Source: Stenotrophomonas maltophilia (GTDB taxonomy: Bacteria > Pseudomonadota > Gammaproteobacteria > Xanthomonadales > Xanthomonadaceae). From it: a stretch of 64,000 bases of DNA. Under the pieces are notes generated by a model. That model worked only from the letters and a program-made list of their open reading frames with translations, was not told where the DNA came from and did no database searches. The stretch covers positions 1,488,001 through 1,552,000 of the forward strand of contig NZ_NERD01000002.1 of the NCBI RefSeq assembly GCF_002799155.1. Reading direction: 5' to 3'. The position numbers were made by a program, and so were the translations under genes. How positions within the stretch are numbered: the stretch's first letter is position 1; the number at the start of each line of letters is the position of its first letter. Below are positions 28,525 to 39,870 of this stretch, piece by piece.

Positions 28525-30036
28525 ATGAGCGAAGCTACCGATACCCCCCCCGTCGACGAAAACAAGTTGATCGCCGAGCGCCGTGAGAAACTCAAAGCGC
28601 TGCGTGGGCAGGGCATCGCGTACCCGAACGACTTCCGTCGCGAAGACTTCGCCGGCCGCCTGCAGGAAGAATTCGGCGATGCTGAAACCTGGACCGCCGA
28701 GGCCCTGGAAGGCAACGGCCGGCAGGTGAAGATGGCGGGCCGCCTGATGGCCAAGCGCATCATGGGCAAGGCCAGCTTCGCGCAGATCCAGGACGAGTCC
28801 GGCCGCATCCAGCTGTTCCTGCAGGGTGCCGTGCTGGGCGATGCCTACACCGCCTTCAAGGGCTGGGACGTGGGCGACATCATCGCCGTCGAAGGCGGCC
28901 TGACCCGCACCAAGACCGGCGAGCTGTCGGTCAAGGCCGAATCGATCCGCCTGCTGACCAAGTCGCTGCGCCCGCTGCCGGACAAGTGGCACGGCCTGGC
29001 CGACGTCGAGCAGCGCTACCGCCAGCGCTACGTCGACCTGATCGTGACCCCGGAGTCGCGCGCGGTGTTCATCAAGCGCTCGAAGATCATCCGCGCCATG
29101 CGCGCGTGGCTGGACAACCGCGACTTCCTGGAAGTCGAGACGCCGATGATGCATTACATCCCCGGCGGCGCGGCGGCCAAGCCGTTCACCACCCACCACA
29201 ACGCGCTGGACCTGGACCTGTACCTGCGCGTGGCACCGGAGCTGTACCTCAAGCGCCTGACCGTGGGTGGCCTGGAGCGCGTGTACGAGATCAACCGCAA
29301 CTTCCGCAACGAAGGCGTCAGCACGCGCCACAACCCGGAATTCACCATGATGGAGCTGTACGAGGCCTATGCCACGTACAACGAGATCATGGACCTGACC
29401 GAAGGCGTGATCCGTGACGTGGCCAAGGCGGTCAACGGCGGCACCGAGGTGGAGTGGGACGGCGCGAAGATCGACCTGGGCCCGGCGTTCCGCCGCTGGC
29501 GCATGGACGAGGCGGTGCGCCACCACAACCCGGAAATCTCCGCCGCGGACTGCACCGACCGTGACGCGCTGCTGCGGCATTGCGAGCGCTTGAAGATCCG
29601 CGTCAAGCCGTCCTACGGCTGGGGCAAGCTGCTGCTGGAGATCTTCGAGGCCACTGTCGAGCACACCCTGATCCAGCCGACCTTCATCACCGATCACCCG
29701 GTGGAGGTCTCGCCACTGGCCCGCGCCAACGACAATGATCCGGGCTACACCGACCGCTTCGAGCTGTTCGTCAATGGCAAGGAACTGGCCAACGGCTTCT
29801 CCGAGTTGAACGATCCGGAAGACCAGGCCCAGCGCTTCCAGGCCCAGGTGGCCGCGAAGGAAGGTGGCGACGACGAGGCCATGCACTACGACGCCGACTA
29901 CATCCGTGCGCTGGAGTACGGCATGGCGCCGACCGGCGGCCTGGGCATCGGCGTCGATCGCCTGGTGATGCTGCTGACCGGCAGCAGCTCGATCCGTGAC
30001 GTGTTGCTGTTCCCGTACATGCGTCCGGAGCAGTAA
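28525..30036 (+). CDS. lysS: Lysyl-tRNA synthetase (class II)
   Basis: A 503-residue class-II synthetase that charges tRNA-Lys. It has an N-terminal OB-fold anticodon-binding domain ([27 protein letters not shown]), motif 1 ([21 protein letters not shown]), motif 2 ([27 protein letters not shown]) and motif 3 ([15 protein letters not shown]). The length is standard. Upstream is a palindromic repeat; downstream is a GC-rich hairpin and then rpfG. prfB and lysS are often adjacent in gammaproteobacteria; here regulatory and metabolic genes separate them. Confidence 0.97.
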   Translation: MSEATDTPPVDENKLIAERREKLKALRGQGIAYPNDFRREDFAGRLQEEFGDAETWTAEALEGNGRQVKMAGRLMAKRIMGKASFAQIQDESGRIQLFLQGAVLGDAYTAFKGWDVGDIIAVEGGLTRTKTGELSVKAESIRLLTKSLRPLPDKWHGLADVEQRYRQRYVDLIVTPESRAVFIKRSKIIRAMRAWLDNRDFLEVETPMMHYIPGGAAAKPFTTHHNALDLDLYLRVAPELYLKRLTVGGLERVYEINRNFRNEGVSTRHNPEFTMMELYEAYATYNEIMDLTEGVIRDVAKAVNGGTEVEWDGAKIDLGPAFRRWRMDEAVRHHNPEISAADCTDRDALLRHCERLKIRVKPSYGWGKLLLEIFEATVEHTLIQPTFITDHPVEVSPLARANDNDPGYTDRFELFVNGKELANGFSELNDPEDQAQRFQAQVAAKEGGDDEAMHYDADYIRALEYGMAPTGGLGIGVDRLVMLLTGSSSIRDVLLFPYMRPEQ

Positions 30037-30061
30037 GTCGTCTTTTTGACTCCTGATTGTG

Positions 30062-30090
30062 CGCGCCGTCCCGAAACGAGACGGCGCGAT
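30062..30090 (+). terminator. Hairpin after lysS
   Basis: GCGCGCCGTCCCGAAACGAG followed by ACGGCGCGA folds with arms CGCCGTC/GACGGCG around a short CCGAAACGA loop 26 nt after the lysS stop. There is no clear T run, so termination is uncertain; it may instead be the start of the rpfG leader. Confidence 0.4.
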
Positions 30091-30241
30091 TGACGCCTCC
30101 CGCACTCGGCGTATCGTTATTGCACTACCTTGACGCTTGGTATGGCTTGATCGGCGCCATGGGGAGTGCACAGCGTGGAGAGCCCGCTTCACAATGTGAT
30201 GACGATCATGAATCGGGACGCATGACACGGGAGTCAGGCCG

Positions 30242-31387
30242 ATGCAGGGTGCGAGCGTTCGCAGCGGCAGAGTATCCTCGCCTGCTGATGATCCAGCATG
30301 GTCGAAAAACCAGGCAGAGTACGCGTTGAACATCGTCATTGTTGACGACCAGACTTCCGCCCGGACGATGCTGCGTCACGTCATCGAGGACATCGCGCCA
30401 GAACTGAGCGTGTATGACTTCGGCGATCCGCTGACCGCATTGGCGTGGTGCGAGGCGCATCCGGTCGACCTGCTGCTGCTCGATTACCGCATGCCGGAGA
30501 TGGACGGGCTGGAATTTGCCCGTCGCTTCCGGCGCCTGCCCAAGCACCGCGACATTCCGGTGATCCTGATCACCGTGGTCGGCGACGAACCGATCCGGCA
30601 GGCCGCGCTGGAAGCGGGGGTTATTGATTTCCTGGTCAAGCCGATCCGCCCGCGCGAACTGCGTGCGCGCTGCTACAACCTGTTGCAGTTGCGCCAGCAG
30701 ACCGAGAACGTGAAGCAGCGGGCGTTGTCGTTGGAGCAGCGCCTGCTGGCCAGCATGCATGAAGTCGAAGAGCGGGAGCGCGAGACGCTGTCGCGGCTGG
30801 CGCGTGCGATCGAGTTCCGTGACGCCGGTACCAGCGCCTACCTGGAACGCATGGCACGCGTGGCCGGCCTGATTGCCGACCAGCTCGGGCTGCCCGAAGA
30901 GGAGGTGCGCCTGATCGAGATGGCCGCGCCGCTGCACGACATGGGCAAGATCGCCATCCCCGATGCGGTGCTGCTCAAGCAGGGCAAGCTCAACGAGGAG
31001 GAGCTGGCGATCATGCGCCGGCACCCGCGGATTGGCCATGAACTGCTGAGCGGCAGCCAGAATCGCTTCATCCAGGTTGGCGCCTTGATCGCACTGCGTC
31101 ATCATGAGCGTTACGACGGCAGCGGCTATCCCGATGGACTGGTTGGCGATGCGATTCCTCTGGAAGCGCGCATCGTGGCCGTCGCCGATGTCTTCGACGC
31201 CCTGATATCCCCCCGTCCGTACAAGGAAGCATGGACCATGGAAGCCACCCTGGCTTATCTCTACGCCCAGCGTGGCCGCCTGTTCGATCCCCGATGCGTG
31301 GACGCGCTGCTGCGCGGCCGCGAACAGCTGGACCAGATCTGCGCCGAGCATTCGATGGCGTCCGCGCGCCCGGGGCTGGGCGCGTGA
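30242..31387 (+). CDS. rpfG: DSF response regulator RpfG: REC + HD-GYP cyclic-di-GMP phosphodiesterase
   Basis: A 381-residue two-domain regulator. The receiver domain (residues 30-145) has acidic pocket Asp35/36 and phospho-acceptor Asp81 (LLLLDYRMPEMDG). The HD-GYP domain (about 180-370) has LHDMGKI with His232-Asp233 and HHERYDGSGYPDG (Gly-Tyr-Pro 295-297), the metal site that degrades cyclic-di-GMP. Its early metal region reads EFRDAGTSAYLERM, with Tyr where many HD-GYP proteins have His, as in the RpfG branch. It is activated by RpfC when DSF is bound, linking quorum sensing to biofilm, motility and virulence. The rpfC GTG overlaps its stop. Confidence 0.95.
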   Translation: MQGASVRSGRVSSPADDPAWSKNQAEYALNIVIVDDQTSARTMLRHVIEDIAPELSVYDFGDPLTALAWCEAHPVDLLLLDYRMPEMDGLEFARRFRRLPKHRDIPVILITVVGDEPIRQAALEAGVIDFLVKPIRPRELRARCYNLLQLRQQTENVKQRALSLEQRLLASMHEVEERERETLSRLARAIEFRDAGTSAYLERMARVAGLIADQLGLPEEEVRLIEMAAPLHDMGKIAIPDAVLLKQGKLNEEELAIMRRHPRIGHELLSGSQNRFIQVGALIALRHHERYDGSGYPDGLVGDAIPLEARIVAVADVFDALISPRPYKEAWTMEATLAYLYAQRGRLFDPRCVDALLRGREQLDQICAEHSMASARPGLGA

Positions 31388-33558
31388 AACGCCTGTTGTC
31401 GCAGCTGCGGCTGCGCCTGTCCCAGCGCCAGGACAGTGAGCACGGCCAGCAGATCGTCCGCATTGCCCTGATCAGCCTGATCCTGGCCTACGTGCTGCTG
31501 CCGGCGCCACGCCACGATCTGCCGCATGCGCAGTACGTCGGCGTGCTGGCGATCGTGCTGACCGGCCTGAGCCTGTCGCTTCTTCTGTTCGGTTGGCTGC
31601 TGTGGCGGCCGGCGCGTTCCGATCCTCGCCGCGTGCTGGGCATGCTGGCCGACTATGGGCTGATCGCTGCCGGCATGGTTCAGATGGGCGAACCGCTGGC
31701 CTGGGTCTACATCGTGGTGATGTGGGTGACGGTCGGCAACGGCATGCGCTTTGGCAACCACTACCTGTACGTGGCGGTGGCCATGGCGATGGTGAGCTTC
31801 GGTTGCACCGTGCTGCTGACCCCTTATTGGCAACAGAATTTCCGCCTGGCCATCGGCCTCTGGCTCGGCCTGGCGGCGGTGCCGCTGTACTTCTCGACGC
31901 TGCTGCGGCAGTTGACGGAAGCGATGGCCGAGGCGCGCCGCGCCAGCGAGGCCAAGAGTCGGTTCCTGGCCAACATGAGCCATGAGTTCCGCACGCCGTT
32001 GAACGGTCTCAACGGCATGACCGAAGTGCTGGCGACCACGCGCCTGGACGACGAGCAGCGCGAGTGCCTCAACACCATCCAGGCATCATCGCGCAGCCTG
32101 CTGGCGCTGGTAGAGGAAGTGCTGGACATCTCGGCCATCGAAGCCGGCAAGCTGCGCGTGGTGGCCGAAGACTTCGCCGTGACCGATGTGATCCAGGCGA
32201 TCGGGCTGATCCTGCTGCCGCAGGCCAAGGCCAAGCGACTGGACTACCGGGTGAAGGTCGCCGATGGCGTGCCGCCACGCGTGCGCGGCGATGTCGGGCA
32301 TCTGCGGCAGATCCTGTTGAACCTGGCCGGCAATGCAGTCAAGTTCACCGACCACGGCCGGGTCGAGATCCGTGTCGGCGTCGTCCATGCGGACACCAAT
32401 GGCGCGGTGCGGCTGCGCTTCGACATCCTCGATACCGGCATCGGCGTGGCACCGGCCATGCGTGCGCGGCTGTTCGATGCCTTCGAGCAGGCTGACGTCA
32501 GCATGGCGCGCCGCCACGAGGGCACCGGCCTGGGCACGACCATCGCCAAGGGGCTGGTCGAAGCCATGGGCGGTGACATCGGCTATCTGGAAAACCCGCC
32601 GCGCGGCAGCCACTTTTGGGTCGAGCTGCCGTTCGCGCCGCCGCAGCCGCTGGTGCCGGGCGCGGTGCCGAGCCTGACCGGCGACGAGGACGTGGGGCCG
32701 GGCGGCAACGTGATCGCCTTTGCCGATCCGTTCCTGCGCCATCGCGCCCGCGTGCGCAGCATGCAGATCCTGGTGGCCGACGACCACGAGGCCAACCGCA
32801 TGGTCCTGCAGCGCCTGCTGCAGAAGGCCGGGCATCGCGTGCTGTGCGTGGACGGCGGCGAGGCGGTGCTGGATGCCCTTGCCGACAGCGAGTTCGACGC
32901 GGTCATCGTCGATCTGCACATGCCGGGCATGAGCGGGCTGGACATGCTCAAGGAGCTGCGGGTCATGCAGGCCGGCGGTGGTCCGCGCACACCGGTGCTG
33001 GTGCTCAGCGCCGATGTCACGCCCGAGGCGATCCAGCGCTGCACCCAGGCCGGTGCGCATGCCTTCCTGGCCAAGCCCGTGGTGGCGGTCCGCCTGCTCG
33101 ATACCCTGGCCGAGATCGCCAACAACGCCCAGTTGAAGACCATGGCTGCGCCGGTAGTGCGGCCGGCGGCGCTGCAGGATGGGGTGCTCGACAGCAGTGT
33201 GCTGGACGAACTGGCCTCGCTGGGCATGGGCGAGGGTTTCGAACGCGAGTTCATCCGCCAGTGCCTGGAGGACGTGGCGGGCTGCATGGGCAAGGCCGAG
33301 CAGGCCGGCGAGGCCGCGCGCTGGGATGTGTTCCGCGAGCAGTCCCACGCGATCAAGGGCGTGGCCAGCAACCTCGGCCTGATGCGCGCGTCCAACCGCG
33401 CCGGCGAGCTGATGCGGATGGCCGACTGGCAACTCAAGACCGAATGGCGCCCGCGCCTGGACATCCTGCAGGAGGCGATCAAGGAAGGCCGGCGTGCGCT
33501 GGAGGCACGGGCCGAACGCCGGCTGCGCGGCGCTGCTGACGATGGCGAGGCGCGCTGA
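31384..33558 (+). CDS. rpfC: DSF sensor hybrid histidine kinase RpfC
   Basis: A 724-residue membrane sensor that detects the fatty-acid signal DSF. The N-terminal input region (residues 20-175) holds five or six hydrophobic segments. Then come the kinase HisKA/HATPase part (His200 in [13 protein letters not shown] box [11 protein letters not shown] with Asn317; G boxes DTGIGV and GTGLGTT), a receiver (Asp510 in [10 protein letters not shown]) and a C-terminal HPt domain (His655 in [12 protein letters not shown]). Phosphate would pass His-Asp-His to RpfG. The GTG start at 31384 overlaps the rpfG stop (GTGA). In S. maltophilia two rpf alleles are described that differ in the number of RpfC membrane segments; this one looks like the shorter type. 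Confidence 0.94.
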   Translation: MKRLLSQLRLRLSQRQDSEHGQQIVRIALISLILAYVLLPAPRHDLPHAQYVGVLAIVLTGLSLSLLLFGWLLWRPARSDPRRVLGMLADYGLIAAGMVQMGEPLAWVYIVVMWVTVGNGMRFGNHYLYVAVAMAMVSFGCTVLLTPYWQQNFRLAIGLWLGLAAVPLYFSTLLRQLTEAMAEARRASEAKSRFLANMSHEFRTPLNGLNGMTEVLATTRLDDEQRECLNTIQASSRSLLALVEEVLDISAIEAGKLRVVAEDFAVTDVIQAIGLILLPQAKAKRLDYRVKVADGVPPRVRGDVGHLRQILLNLAGNAVKFTDHGRVEIRVGVVHADTNGAVRLRFDILDTGIGVAPAMRARLFDAFEQADVSMARRHEGTGLGTTIAKGLVEAMGGDIGYLENPPRGSHFWVELPFAPPQPLVPGAVPSLTGDEDVGPGGNVIAFADPFLRHRARVRSMQILVADDHEANRMVLQRLLQKAGHRVLCVDGGEAVLDALADSEFDAVIVDLHMPGMSGLDMLKELRVMQAGGGPRTPVLVLSADVTPEAIQRCTQAGAHAFLAKPVVAVRLLDTLAEIANNAQLKTMAAPVVRPAALQDGVLDSSVLDELASLGMGEGFEREFIRQCLEDVAGCMGKAEQAGEAARWDVFREQSHAIKGVASNLGLMRASNRAGELMRMADWQLKTEWRPRLDILQEAIKEGRRALEARAERRLRGAADDGEAR

Positions 33559-33574
33559 ACCACGGCAAGGGCCA

Positions 33575-33605
33575 TAAAAAAAGCCCGGTGGCCAACCGGG
33601 CTTGA
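33575..33605 (-). terminator. rpfF intrinsic terminator
   Basis: The inverted repeat AAGCCCGGT-GGCC-AACCGGGCTT (33581-33603) is followed, on the minus strand, by a run of seven T (complement of 33575-33581). It lies 27 nt past the rpfF stop and fits a rho-independent terminator for that gene; it could also stop rpfC transcripts from the other side. Confidence 0.78.
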
Positions 33606-33629
33606 ACCCATCCTGGGGGAGGGGATGAA

Positions 33630-34502
33630 TCAGGCCACGTCGAGGCTGGCGCGACGGGTCTGGGCCTTGATCAGGCGATCCATGGTGCGCAGCGAGCGGT
33701 CGCCGAGAGCCAGGGCGGAATCGACCCATACCTTGGTGATCTCCAACAGTTCGTCGTAGCTGACAGGCTGGGCAATGCTGCGTGCGGCGTTCATTGCCAG
33801 GTAGGACTGTGGGGTGCGCTGCTGCTGGCGGATCAGTTCTTCGACCGCCGCGCGGCCTTCGCCCTTCTTCACCAGCACGTCGACCACGCCCATCGCATGC
33901 ATTTCCTCGGCGCTGTAGACCCGGCCGTCGAGGATGATCTTCTCGGCCAGATGTGGTGACACACGGCGGCACAGGAACGAATAGGCGCCCATGCCCGGGA
34001 ACAGGCCGAACAGAACCTCGGGCAGGCCCATGCCGCTGCCTTCCTCGGCCACGATGGTGTGGCAGGCCAGCGCCATTTCCAGGCCTCCGCCAAGGGCGTC
34101 GCCCTGGATCAGGGCGATCGAACGGACGTCGCCGCCGAACCCGGTATGCAGGTGGTGCACGCCCTCCACGCAGCGCTGGGCGTAGTTCAGCAGGAGATCG
34201 CGGTTGCCTTCGCGAATCAGGCGGGTGAACAGGTCCAGGTCACCGCCCAGGTTGTAGGCGACGGCGTCGGAGGCCAGCACGAAATGCCGCAGCGTGCCGT
34301 TGTGGCGTTCGGCAGGGCCGCGGGTGATGGCCGCCATATAGCTCCACATCTCGTCGAGCATGTCCTTGCGGCAGCAGGGACGGATGCCGGTGGCGGCGTC
34401 GGCGTGCATGAACAGCCAATGGGCAGCGCCGTCGGCACTGTCTTCGGTACGGATGGTGGCAAAAGGCGAGCCGCTTGAGGGCAGCTTTTCGATGGTACTC
34501 AT
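33630..34502 (-). CDS. rpfF: DSF synthase RpfF (crotonase family)
   Basis: A 290-residue bifunctional enoyl-CoA-hydratase-like enzyme that makes the diffusible signal factor cis-11-methyl-dodecenoic acid from acyl carrier protein intermediates, acting as dehydratase and thioesterase. The two catalytic glutamates sit as expected: Glu142 in GDALGGGLEMALA and Glu162 in GMGLPEVLFGLFPGMGA. The N-terminal segment (MSTIEKLPSSGSPFATIRTE) is the part that varies between the two S. maltophilia rpf alleles. It is transcribed toward rpfC with rpfB upstream (162-nt gap) in the same direction. Confidence 0.95.
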   Translation of the reverse strand: MSTIEKLPSSGSPFATIRTEDSADGAAHWLFMHADAATGIRPCCRKDMLDEMWSYMAAITRGPAERHNGTLRHFVLASDAVAYNLGGDLDLFTRLIREGNRDLLLNYAQRCVEGVHHLHTGFGGDVRSIALIQGDALGGGLEMALACHTIVAEEGSGMGLPEVLFGLFPGMGAYSFLCRRVSPHLAEKIILDGRVYSAEEMHAMGVVDVLVKKGEGRAAVEELIRQQQRTPQSYLAMNAARSIAQPVSYDELLEITKVWVDSALALGDRSLRTMDRLIKAQTRRASLDVA

Positions 34503-34663
34503 GGAAGGGTCCTCGGCATGCGGCCCGCAGTGTCAGGTGGGTGGCCGGCGGGCCGAACGGTCCACACACGCGGCGATGCTACACCGCCTCAGGGCCGGCC
34601 CATGCGAAAGGGCCCAGGACGTTTCCGCCCCGGGCCCGGTACTGCTCAAACTGCCGCAAACCC

Positions 34664-36340
34664 TTACTGGGCGGGCGTATCGCGGAGTTCGCGACGGAGG
34701 ATCTTGCCGACGTTGGTCTTCGGCAGCTCCTTTCGGAATTCAACGATTTTGGGATGCTTGTAGCCGGTCAGGTTGGCCCGGGCATGTTCCTTGACCATTT
34801 CGGCGGTCAGGTTCGGGTCCTTCTTGACGATGACCACCTTCACCACCTCGCCGGACTTGTCGTCCGGCACGCCGACCGCGGCCACTTCCAGCACGCCCGG
34901 CATCATTGCGATCACGTCCTCGACTTCATTCGGATAGACGTTGAAGCCGGACACCAGGATCATGTCCTTCTTGCGGTCGACGATGTAGAAGAAGCCCTGC
35001 TCGTCCATCTTCGCCATGTCGCCGGTGTGCAGCCAGCCGTCGGCATCGATGGTCTTGGCGGTTTCCTCCGGGCGCTGCCAGTAACCCTTCATCACCTGCG
35101 GGCCCTTGATGCAGAGCTCGCCAACCTCGCCCAGCGGCAGGATGGCGCTGTTGTCGTCCTTGATGCAGGCATCGGTGGACGGGATCGGCAGGCCGATCGA
35201 ACCGTTGTACTCGGTCAGGGTGAGCGGGTTGATGCAGGCCGCCGGCGAGGTCTCGGTCAGGCCATAGGCCTCGACCAGCGTCACGCCGGTGACCTTCTTC
35301 CAGCGCTCGGCCACGGCGCGCTGCACGGCCATGCCGCCACCCAGGGTGACCTTCAGCGACGAGAAGTCGACCGTGTCGAAACCGGGGGTGTTGAGCAGTC
35401 CGTTGAACAGCGTGTTGACGCCGGTGATGGCGGTGAAGGGCGCCGATTTGAGCTCCTTGACGAAGCCCTTCATGTCACGCGGGTTGGTGATCAGGTGGTT
35501 GCAGCCACCGAATTTCATGAAGACCAGCCCGTTCGCCGTCAATGCGAAGATGTGGTACAGCGGCAGGGCGGTGATGATCCACTCCTTGCCCATCTCGATG
35601 CCCGAGGCACTGATCCAGGCCGAGGCCTGCTGCATGTTGGCGATCAGGTTGCGGTTGGTCAGCATCGCGCCCTTGGCCACGCCGGTGGTGCCGCCGGTGT
35701 ACTGCAGGAACGCAATGTCGTCGTGGTCGATCTCGACCTTGGGCAGGCTGTGGCGGCTGCCGAGCTTGAGCGCCTGGCGGAAGCGCACGGCGCCCTTGAG
35801 ATGGTAGTTGGGCACCATCTTCTTGATGTACTTCAGCACGAAGTTGACGATCACGCCCTTGGCGCCGAGCAGGTCGCCCAGGCCGGTGGTGATCACGTGC
35901 TTGACCGGGGTATCGGCGATGACCTGCTCGACGGTGTCGCCGAAGTTGTCGACCACCACCAGTGCGGTCACGCCGGCATCGACCAACTGGTGCTTGAGCT
36001 CGCGGGCGGTGTAAAGCGGGTTGACGTTGACTACGGTCAGCCCGGCGCGCAGCACACCGAAGGTGGCCACCGGGTACTGCAGGCAGTTGGGCATCATCAG
36101 GGCGACGCGGTCACCCTTCTTGAGCGTGAGCTCACCCAGCAGGTAGGCCGCGAACTGTTCGACCAGCGCGTCGGTCTCGCCGTAGGTGAGCACCTTGCCG
36201 AAGCTGGAGTAGGCGGGACGGTCGCGGAATTTCGCGACGGAAGCGTCGAAGACCGAGGCTACCGAATGGAACTCGTTGACGTCGATCTCTGCGGGAACGC
36301 CTTTCGGATAGCTCTGCAGCCAGGGACGATCCAGACTCAT
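34664..36340 (-). CDS. rpfB: Long-chain fatty acid-CoA ligase RpfB
   Basis: A 558-residue acyl-adenylate enzyme, FadD-like. It has the P-loop [15 protein letters not shown], the GLTETSPA adenylate motif, [45 protein letters not shown], and the C-terminal catalytic Lys in [14 protein letters not shown]. In Xanthomonas RpfB converts free fatty acids, including those freed by RpfF, to CoA esters and helps turn over DSF. It is the first gene of the rpfB-rpfF operon. The start at 36340 ([14 protein letters not shown]) fits the family and is preceded by a GGAGGGGGAAT ribosome site on the minus strand. Confidence 0.94.
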   Translation of the reverse strand: MSLDRPWLQSYPKGVPAEIDVNEFHSVASVFDASVAKFRDRPAYSSFGKVLTYGETDALVEQFAAYLLGELTLKKGDRVALMMPNCLQYPVATFGVLRAGLTVVNVNPLYTARELKHQLVDAGVTALVVVDNFGDTVEQVIADTPVKHVITTGLGDLLGAKGVIVNFVLKYIKKMVPNYHLKGAVRFRQALKLGSRHSLPKVEIDHDDIAFLQYTGGTTGVAKGAMLTNRNLIANMQQASAWISASGIEMGKEWIITALPLYHIFALTANGLVFMKFGGCNHLITNPRDMKGFVKELKSAPFTAITGVNTLFNGLLNTPGFDTVDFSSLKVTLGGGMAVQRAVAERWKKVTGVTLVEAYGLTETSPAACINPLTLTEYNGSIGLPIPSTDACIKDDNSAILPLGEVGELCIKGPQVMKGYWQRPEETAKTIDADGWLHTGDMAKMDEQGFFYIVDRKKDMILVSGFNVYPNEVEDVIAMMPGVLEVAAVGVPDDKSGEVVKVVIVKKDPNLTAEMVKEHARANLTGYKHPKIVEFRKELPKTNVGKILRRELRDTPAQ

Positions 36341-36462
36341 ATTCCCCCTCCAGGAATCGTGATGTAATAGGTTCCGGCCCTGAGCGTATCGGTAACGGCC
36401 GGTCATTGCAGCATACCCCGCCGTAGGGAAAACGCGAAGAGGGGTTCGCGGGGGCTGCAACG

Positions 36463-36534
36463 GTAGGTGCCGACCTTGGTCGGCACAGGATTGCGAGGAG
36501 CGCTGCGGGGGCGTGCCCACCAAGGTGGGCACCT
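36463..36534. repeat. SMAG-type inverted pair
   Basis: GTAGGTGCCGACCTTGGTCGGCAC (36463-36486) and GTGCCCACCAAGGTGGGCAC (36513-36532) are two palindromes in inverted arrangement upstream of rpfB on the minus strand. Both have the loop CC(T/A)(T/A)GG. Confidence 0.7.
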
Positions 36535-36573
36535 GCCGGTTTGGGGTATGGGTCTGCCGAAGGGCCGCCTGCG

Positions 36574-38256
36574 TCAGCCCTGCTTGCGTACCGGTGCGCC
36601 GTTGGCCTTGTAGTACGGCGCGGTGCTGCGCGCCAGCGGGGTGCGGCCGCGGATCACGTCGGCCAGCTTCTCGGCCATCATGATGGTCGGTGCGTTGAGG
36701 TTGCCGGTCACCACCTGCGGCATGATCGAGGCATCGACGATGCGCAGGCCTTCCAGCCCGTGCACACGGCCCTGGCCATCCACCACCGCCATCGGGTCGT
36801 CGGCATGGCCCATCTTGTTCGAGCACGACGGGTGATAGGCGGTCTCGGCATGCTCGCGCACGAACGCATCGATCTGCGCATCGGTCTGCAGCGCGCTGCC
36901 CGGCGAGATCTCGCGGCCGCTGTACGGCGCCAGTGCCGGCTGCGCGAAGATCTCGCGGGTGATGCGGATCGCCGCGCGGAACTCGCGCCAGTCCTGGTCG
37001 TGCGACATGTAGTTGAACAGGATGCTGGGATGTTCGCGCGGGTCCTTCGAGCGCACATGGATGCGGCCGCGGCTGGGCGAGCGCATCGAGCCGACGTGCA
37101 TCTGGAAGCTGTGCGCCTTGATCGGGTTGGAGCCGTTGTAATTGATCGCCACCGGCAGGAAGTGGTACTGCAGGTTCGGCCAGTCGAACTCGGCGTCGCT
37201 GCGGATGAAGCCGCCGGCCTCGAACTGGTTGCTGGCGCCGATGCCGGTGCCCAGGAACAGCCACTCCGCACCGATCGCCGGCTGGTTGTACAGCTTCAGT
37301 GCCGGCGCCAGCGACACTGGCTTCTTGCACTCGTACTGCAGGTACATTTCGAGGTGGTCCTGCAGGTTGGCACCGACGCCCGGCAGGTGGTGCACGACGT
37401 CGATGTCCAGGCTGCGCAGCAGGTCGGCCGGGCCGACGCCCGAGCGCTGCAGGATCTGCGGCGAGGCGATGGCGCCGCCACACAGCAGCACTTCGCGGCG
37501 GGCAGTGGCGCGCTGCGGCTGGTCGTTGTGCAGCCACTGCACGCCCACCGCGCGCTTGCCCGAGAACAGGATGCGGTCGGTCAGCGCGTGGGTGACGATG
37601 GTCAGGTTCGGGCGCGGCTTGGCCAGGTCCAGGTAGCCGCGGGCGGTGCTGGAACGACGGCCCTTCGGGGTCACCGTGCGGTCCATCGGGCCGAAGCCTT
37701 CCTGCTGGTAGCCGTTGAGGTCGTCGGTGCGCGGGTAGCCGGCCTGCACGCCGGCTTCGACCATTGCAGCAAACAGCTCGTTGTTGCCGGCCTTGGGCGT
37801 GGTCACGCGCAGCGGGCCATCGCCACCGTGGTAGTCATTGGGGCCGATGTCACGGGTTTCCGCCTTGCGGAAGTACGGCAGGCAGTCAAGGTAGGTCCAG
37901 TCTTCCAGGCCCGGCATGCTGGCCCAGTTGTCATAGTCCATCGCATTGCCGCGGATGTAGCACATGCCGTTGATCAGCGACGAGCCACCCAGGCCCTTGC
38001 CGCGGCCGCAATCCATGCGGCGGTTGTTCATGAAGGGCTCGGGATCGGTCTTGTACGCCCAGTTGTAGCGCTTGCCCTGCAGCGGGAAGGCCAGCGCCGC
38101 CGGCATCTGGGTACGGAAGTCGAGCCGGTAGTCCGGGCCACCGGCTTCCAGCAGCAGCACGCTGACATCGGCATCTTCGGTGAGGCGGGTGGCCAGCACG
38201 TTGCCGGCCGAGCCGGCGCCGATGATGATGTAGTCGTACTCGTTATGGGTGCTCAT
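36574..38256 (-). CDS. betA: Choline dehydrogenase (GMC oxidoreductase)
   Basis: A 560-residue FAD enzyme oxidising choline to betaine aldehyde (and further). It has the N-terminal ADP-binding motif [13 protein letters not shown] (residues 10-22), the GMC signature [20 protein letters not shown], the second signature [16 protein letters not shown], and the C-terminal HPSCSNKMG catalytic His region with [17 protein letters not shown]. The length matches BetA. It is the last gene of betI-betB-betA, 101 nt after betB. The gene sits between rpfB and the aconitase genes. Confidence 0.94.
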   Translation of the reverse strand: MSTHNEYDYIIIGAGSAGNVLATRLTEDADVSVLLLEAGGPDYRLDFRTQMPAALAFPLQGKRYNWAYKTDPEPFMNNRRMDCGRGKGLGGSSLINGMCYIRGNAMDYDNWASMPGLEDWTYLDCLPYFRKAETRDIGPNDYHGGDGPLRVTTPKAGNNELFAAMVEAGVQAGYPRTDDLNGYQQEGFGPMDRTVTPKGRRSSTARGYLDLAKPRPNLTIVTHALTDRILFSGKRAVGVQWLHNDQPQRATARREVLLCGGAIASPQILQRSGVGPADLLRSLDIDVVHHLPGVGANLQDHLEMYLQYECKKPVSLAPALKLYNQPAIGAEWLFLGTGIGASNQFEAGGFIRSDAEFDWPNLQYHFLPVAINYNGSNPIKAHSFQMHVGSMRSPSRGRIHVRSKDPREHPSILFNYMSHDQDWREFRAAIRITREIFAQPALAPYSGREISPGSALQTDAQIDAFVREHAETAYHPSCSNKMGHADDPMAVVDGQGRVHGLEGLRIVDASIMPQVVTGNLNAPTIMMAEKLADVIRGRTPLARSTAPYYKANGAPVRKQG

Positions 38257-38357
38257 GGGTGTCTCCTGCAGGCCGGGGCGCGCTGCATGCAGGCGTCCCG
38301 GCGGGATGTCGGATCGGCGCGGTGGCCGGACGATGGGGCGGGCTCGCGGCGCGCCGG

Positions 38358-39830
38358 TCAGAACACGCTGGCGTAGTCGCCCAGCTCGACCTGCACCGAC
38401 TTGATGCGGGTGTAGTGGCCGAGGGTGGAGATGCCGTTCTCGCGGCCGACGCCCGATTCCTTGTAGCCACCAACCGGCATTTCCGCCGGCGATTCGCCCC
38501 AGGTGTTGATCCAGCAGATGCCGGCTTCCAGGCGGTGGATGATGCGGTGGGCGCGGCTGACGTCCTTGCTGACCACACCGGCGGCGAGGCCGAAGGTGGT
38601 GTCGTTGGCACGACGCACCACTTCGTCTTCGTCGTCGTAGGCGAGGATGCTCATCACCGGCCCGAAGATCTCTTCCTTGACGATGGTCATGTCATCGCGG
38701 CAGTCGGAGAACACGGTCGGCAGCACGTAGGCGCCGTTGGCCAATGCGCCTTCGGTGGCACGGCCACCGCCGGTCAGCAGGCGGGCGCCTTCGGCCTTGC
38801 CGCTCTCGATGTAGCGCAGCACGTTCTCCATGTGCGGGAAGCTGGTCAGCGGGCCGAAGTTGGTCTCGGCGGCCATCGGGTCACCGATGCGGATGCGCTT
38901 GACGCGCTCGACAACGGCGGCTTCGAACGCAGCCAGCATGCTGCGTGGCACGAACACGCGGGTGCCGTTGGTGCAGACCTGGCCGGAGCTGAAGAAGTTG
39001 GCCATCACTGCGATGTCGGCAGCGCGGTCAAGGTCGGCGTCATCGCAGATCACCAGCGGCGACTTGCCGCCCAGTTCCATGGTCACTTCCTTCAGCGACG
39101 AGGACGCGGCGCTGGCCATGACCTTCTTGCCGGTGGCAACGCCGCCGGTGAAGGAGATTTTCTCGATCACCGGGTGCTCGGTCAGCCACTGGCCGATCTC
39201 GCGGCCCGGGCCCTGCACGACGTTGAATACGCCAGCGGGCACGCCGGCCTCGGTGTAGATCTCGGCCAGCTTGATCGCGGTCAGCGGGGTCACTTCCGAC
39301 GGCTTGAACACCATCGCGTTGCCGGCCGCCAGGGCCGGGGCCGACTTCCACATCGCGATCTGGATCGGGTAGTTCCAGGCGCCGATGCCGGCGACCACGC
39401 CCAGCGGCTCGCGACGGGTGTAGAAGAAGCTCGACTCACGCAGTGGCAGTTGGATGCCTTCGATGGCGGTGGCCAGGCCGGCGTAGTACTCGACCACATC
39501 GGCGCCGGTGACGATGTCCACGGTGGTGGTTTCAGCCAGTGCCTTGCCGGTGTCCAGGGTTTCCAGATGGGCCAGTTCGTCGTTGCGCTCGCGCAGGATC
39601 TCGACGGCGCGGCGCAGGATGCGCGAGCGCTCCATGGCGGTCATCGCCGCCCACACCTTCTGGCCTTCGGCCGCGCTCTGCACGGCGCGCTCGACATCGG
39701 CCTGGCTGGCGACCTGCACTTCAGCGATCACTTCGCCGGTGGCCGGGTTGACGGACTTGAAGGTCTTGCCGCTGGTGGCATCGACACGCTGGCCGTGGAT
39801 GTAAAGCTGTTGGACGGGCAGGGCGGTCAT
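38358..39830 (-). CDS. betB: Betaine aldehyde dehydrogenase
   Basis: A 490-residue NAD-dependent aldehyde dehydrogenase making glycine betaine, the osmoprotectant. It has [11 protein letters not shown], the base Glu in [13 protein letters not shown], the nucleophile [15 protein letters not shown], and [11 protein letters not shown]. The end ([31 protein letters not shown]) is that of BetB. It lies between betI and betA in the same direction, 40 nt after betI. Confidence 0.94.
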   Translation of the reverse strand: MTALPVQQLYIHGQRVDATSGKTFKSVNPATGEVIAEVQVASQADVERAVQSAAEGQKVWAAMTAMERSRILRRAVEILRERNDELAHLETLDTGKALAETTTVDIVTGADVVEYYAGLATAIEGIQLPLRESSFFYTRREPLGVVAGIGAWNYPIQIAMWKSAPALAAGNAMVFKPSEVTPLTAIKLAEIYTEAGVPAGVFNVVQGPGREIGQWLTEHPVIEKISFTGGVATGKKVMASAASSSLKEVTMELGGKSPLVICDDADLDRAADIAVMANFFSSGQVCTNGTRVFVPRSMLAAFEAAVVERVKRIRIGDPMAAETNFGPLTSFPHMENVLRYIESGKAEGARLLTGGGRATEGALANGAYVLPTVFSDCRDDMTIVKEEIFGPVMSILAYDDEDEVVRRANDTTFGLAAGVVSKDVSRAHRIIHRLEAGICWINTWGESPAEMPVGGYKESGVGRENGISTLGHYTRIKSVQVELGDYASVF

Positions 39831-39870
39831 GGGGCGTACTCCTTGGAAGGGGGGCGGGATGCTGAAACGC

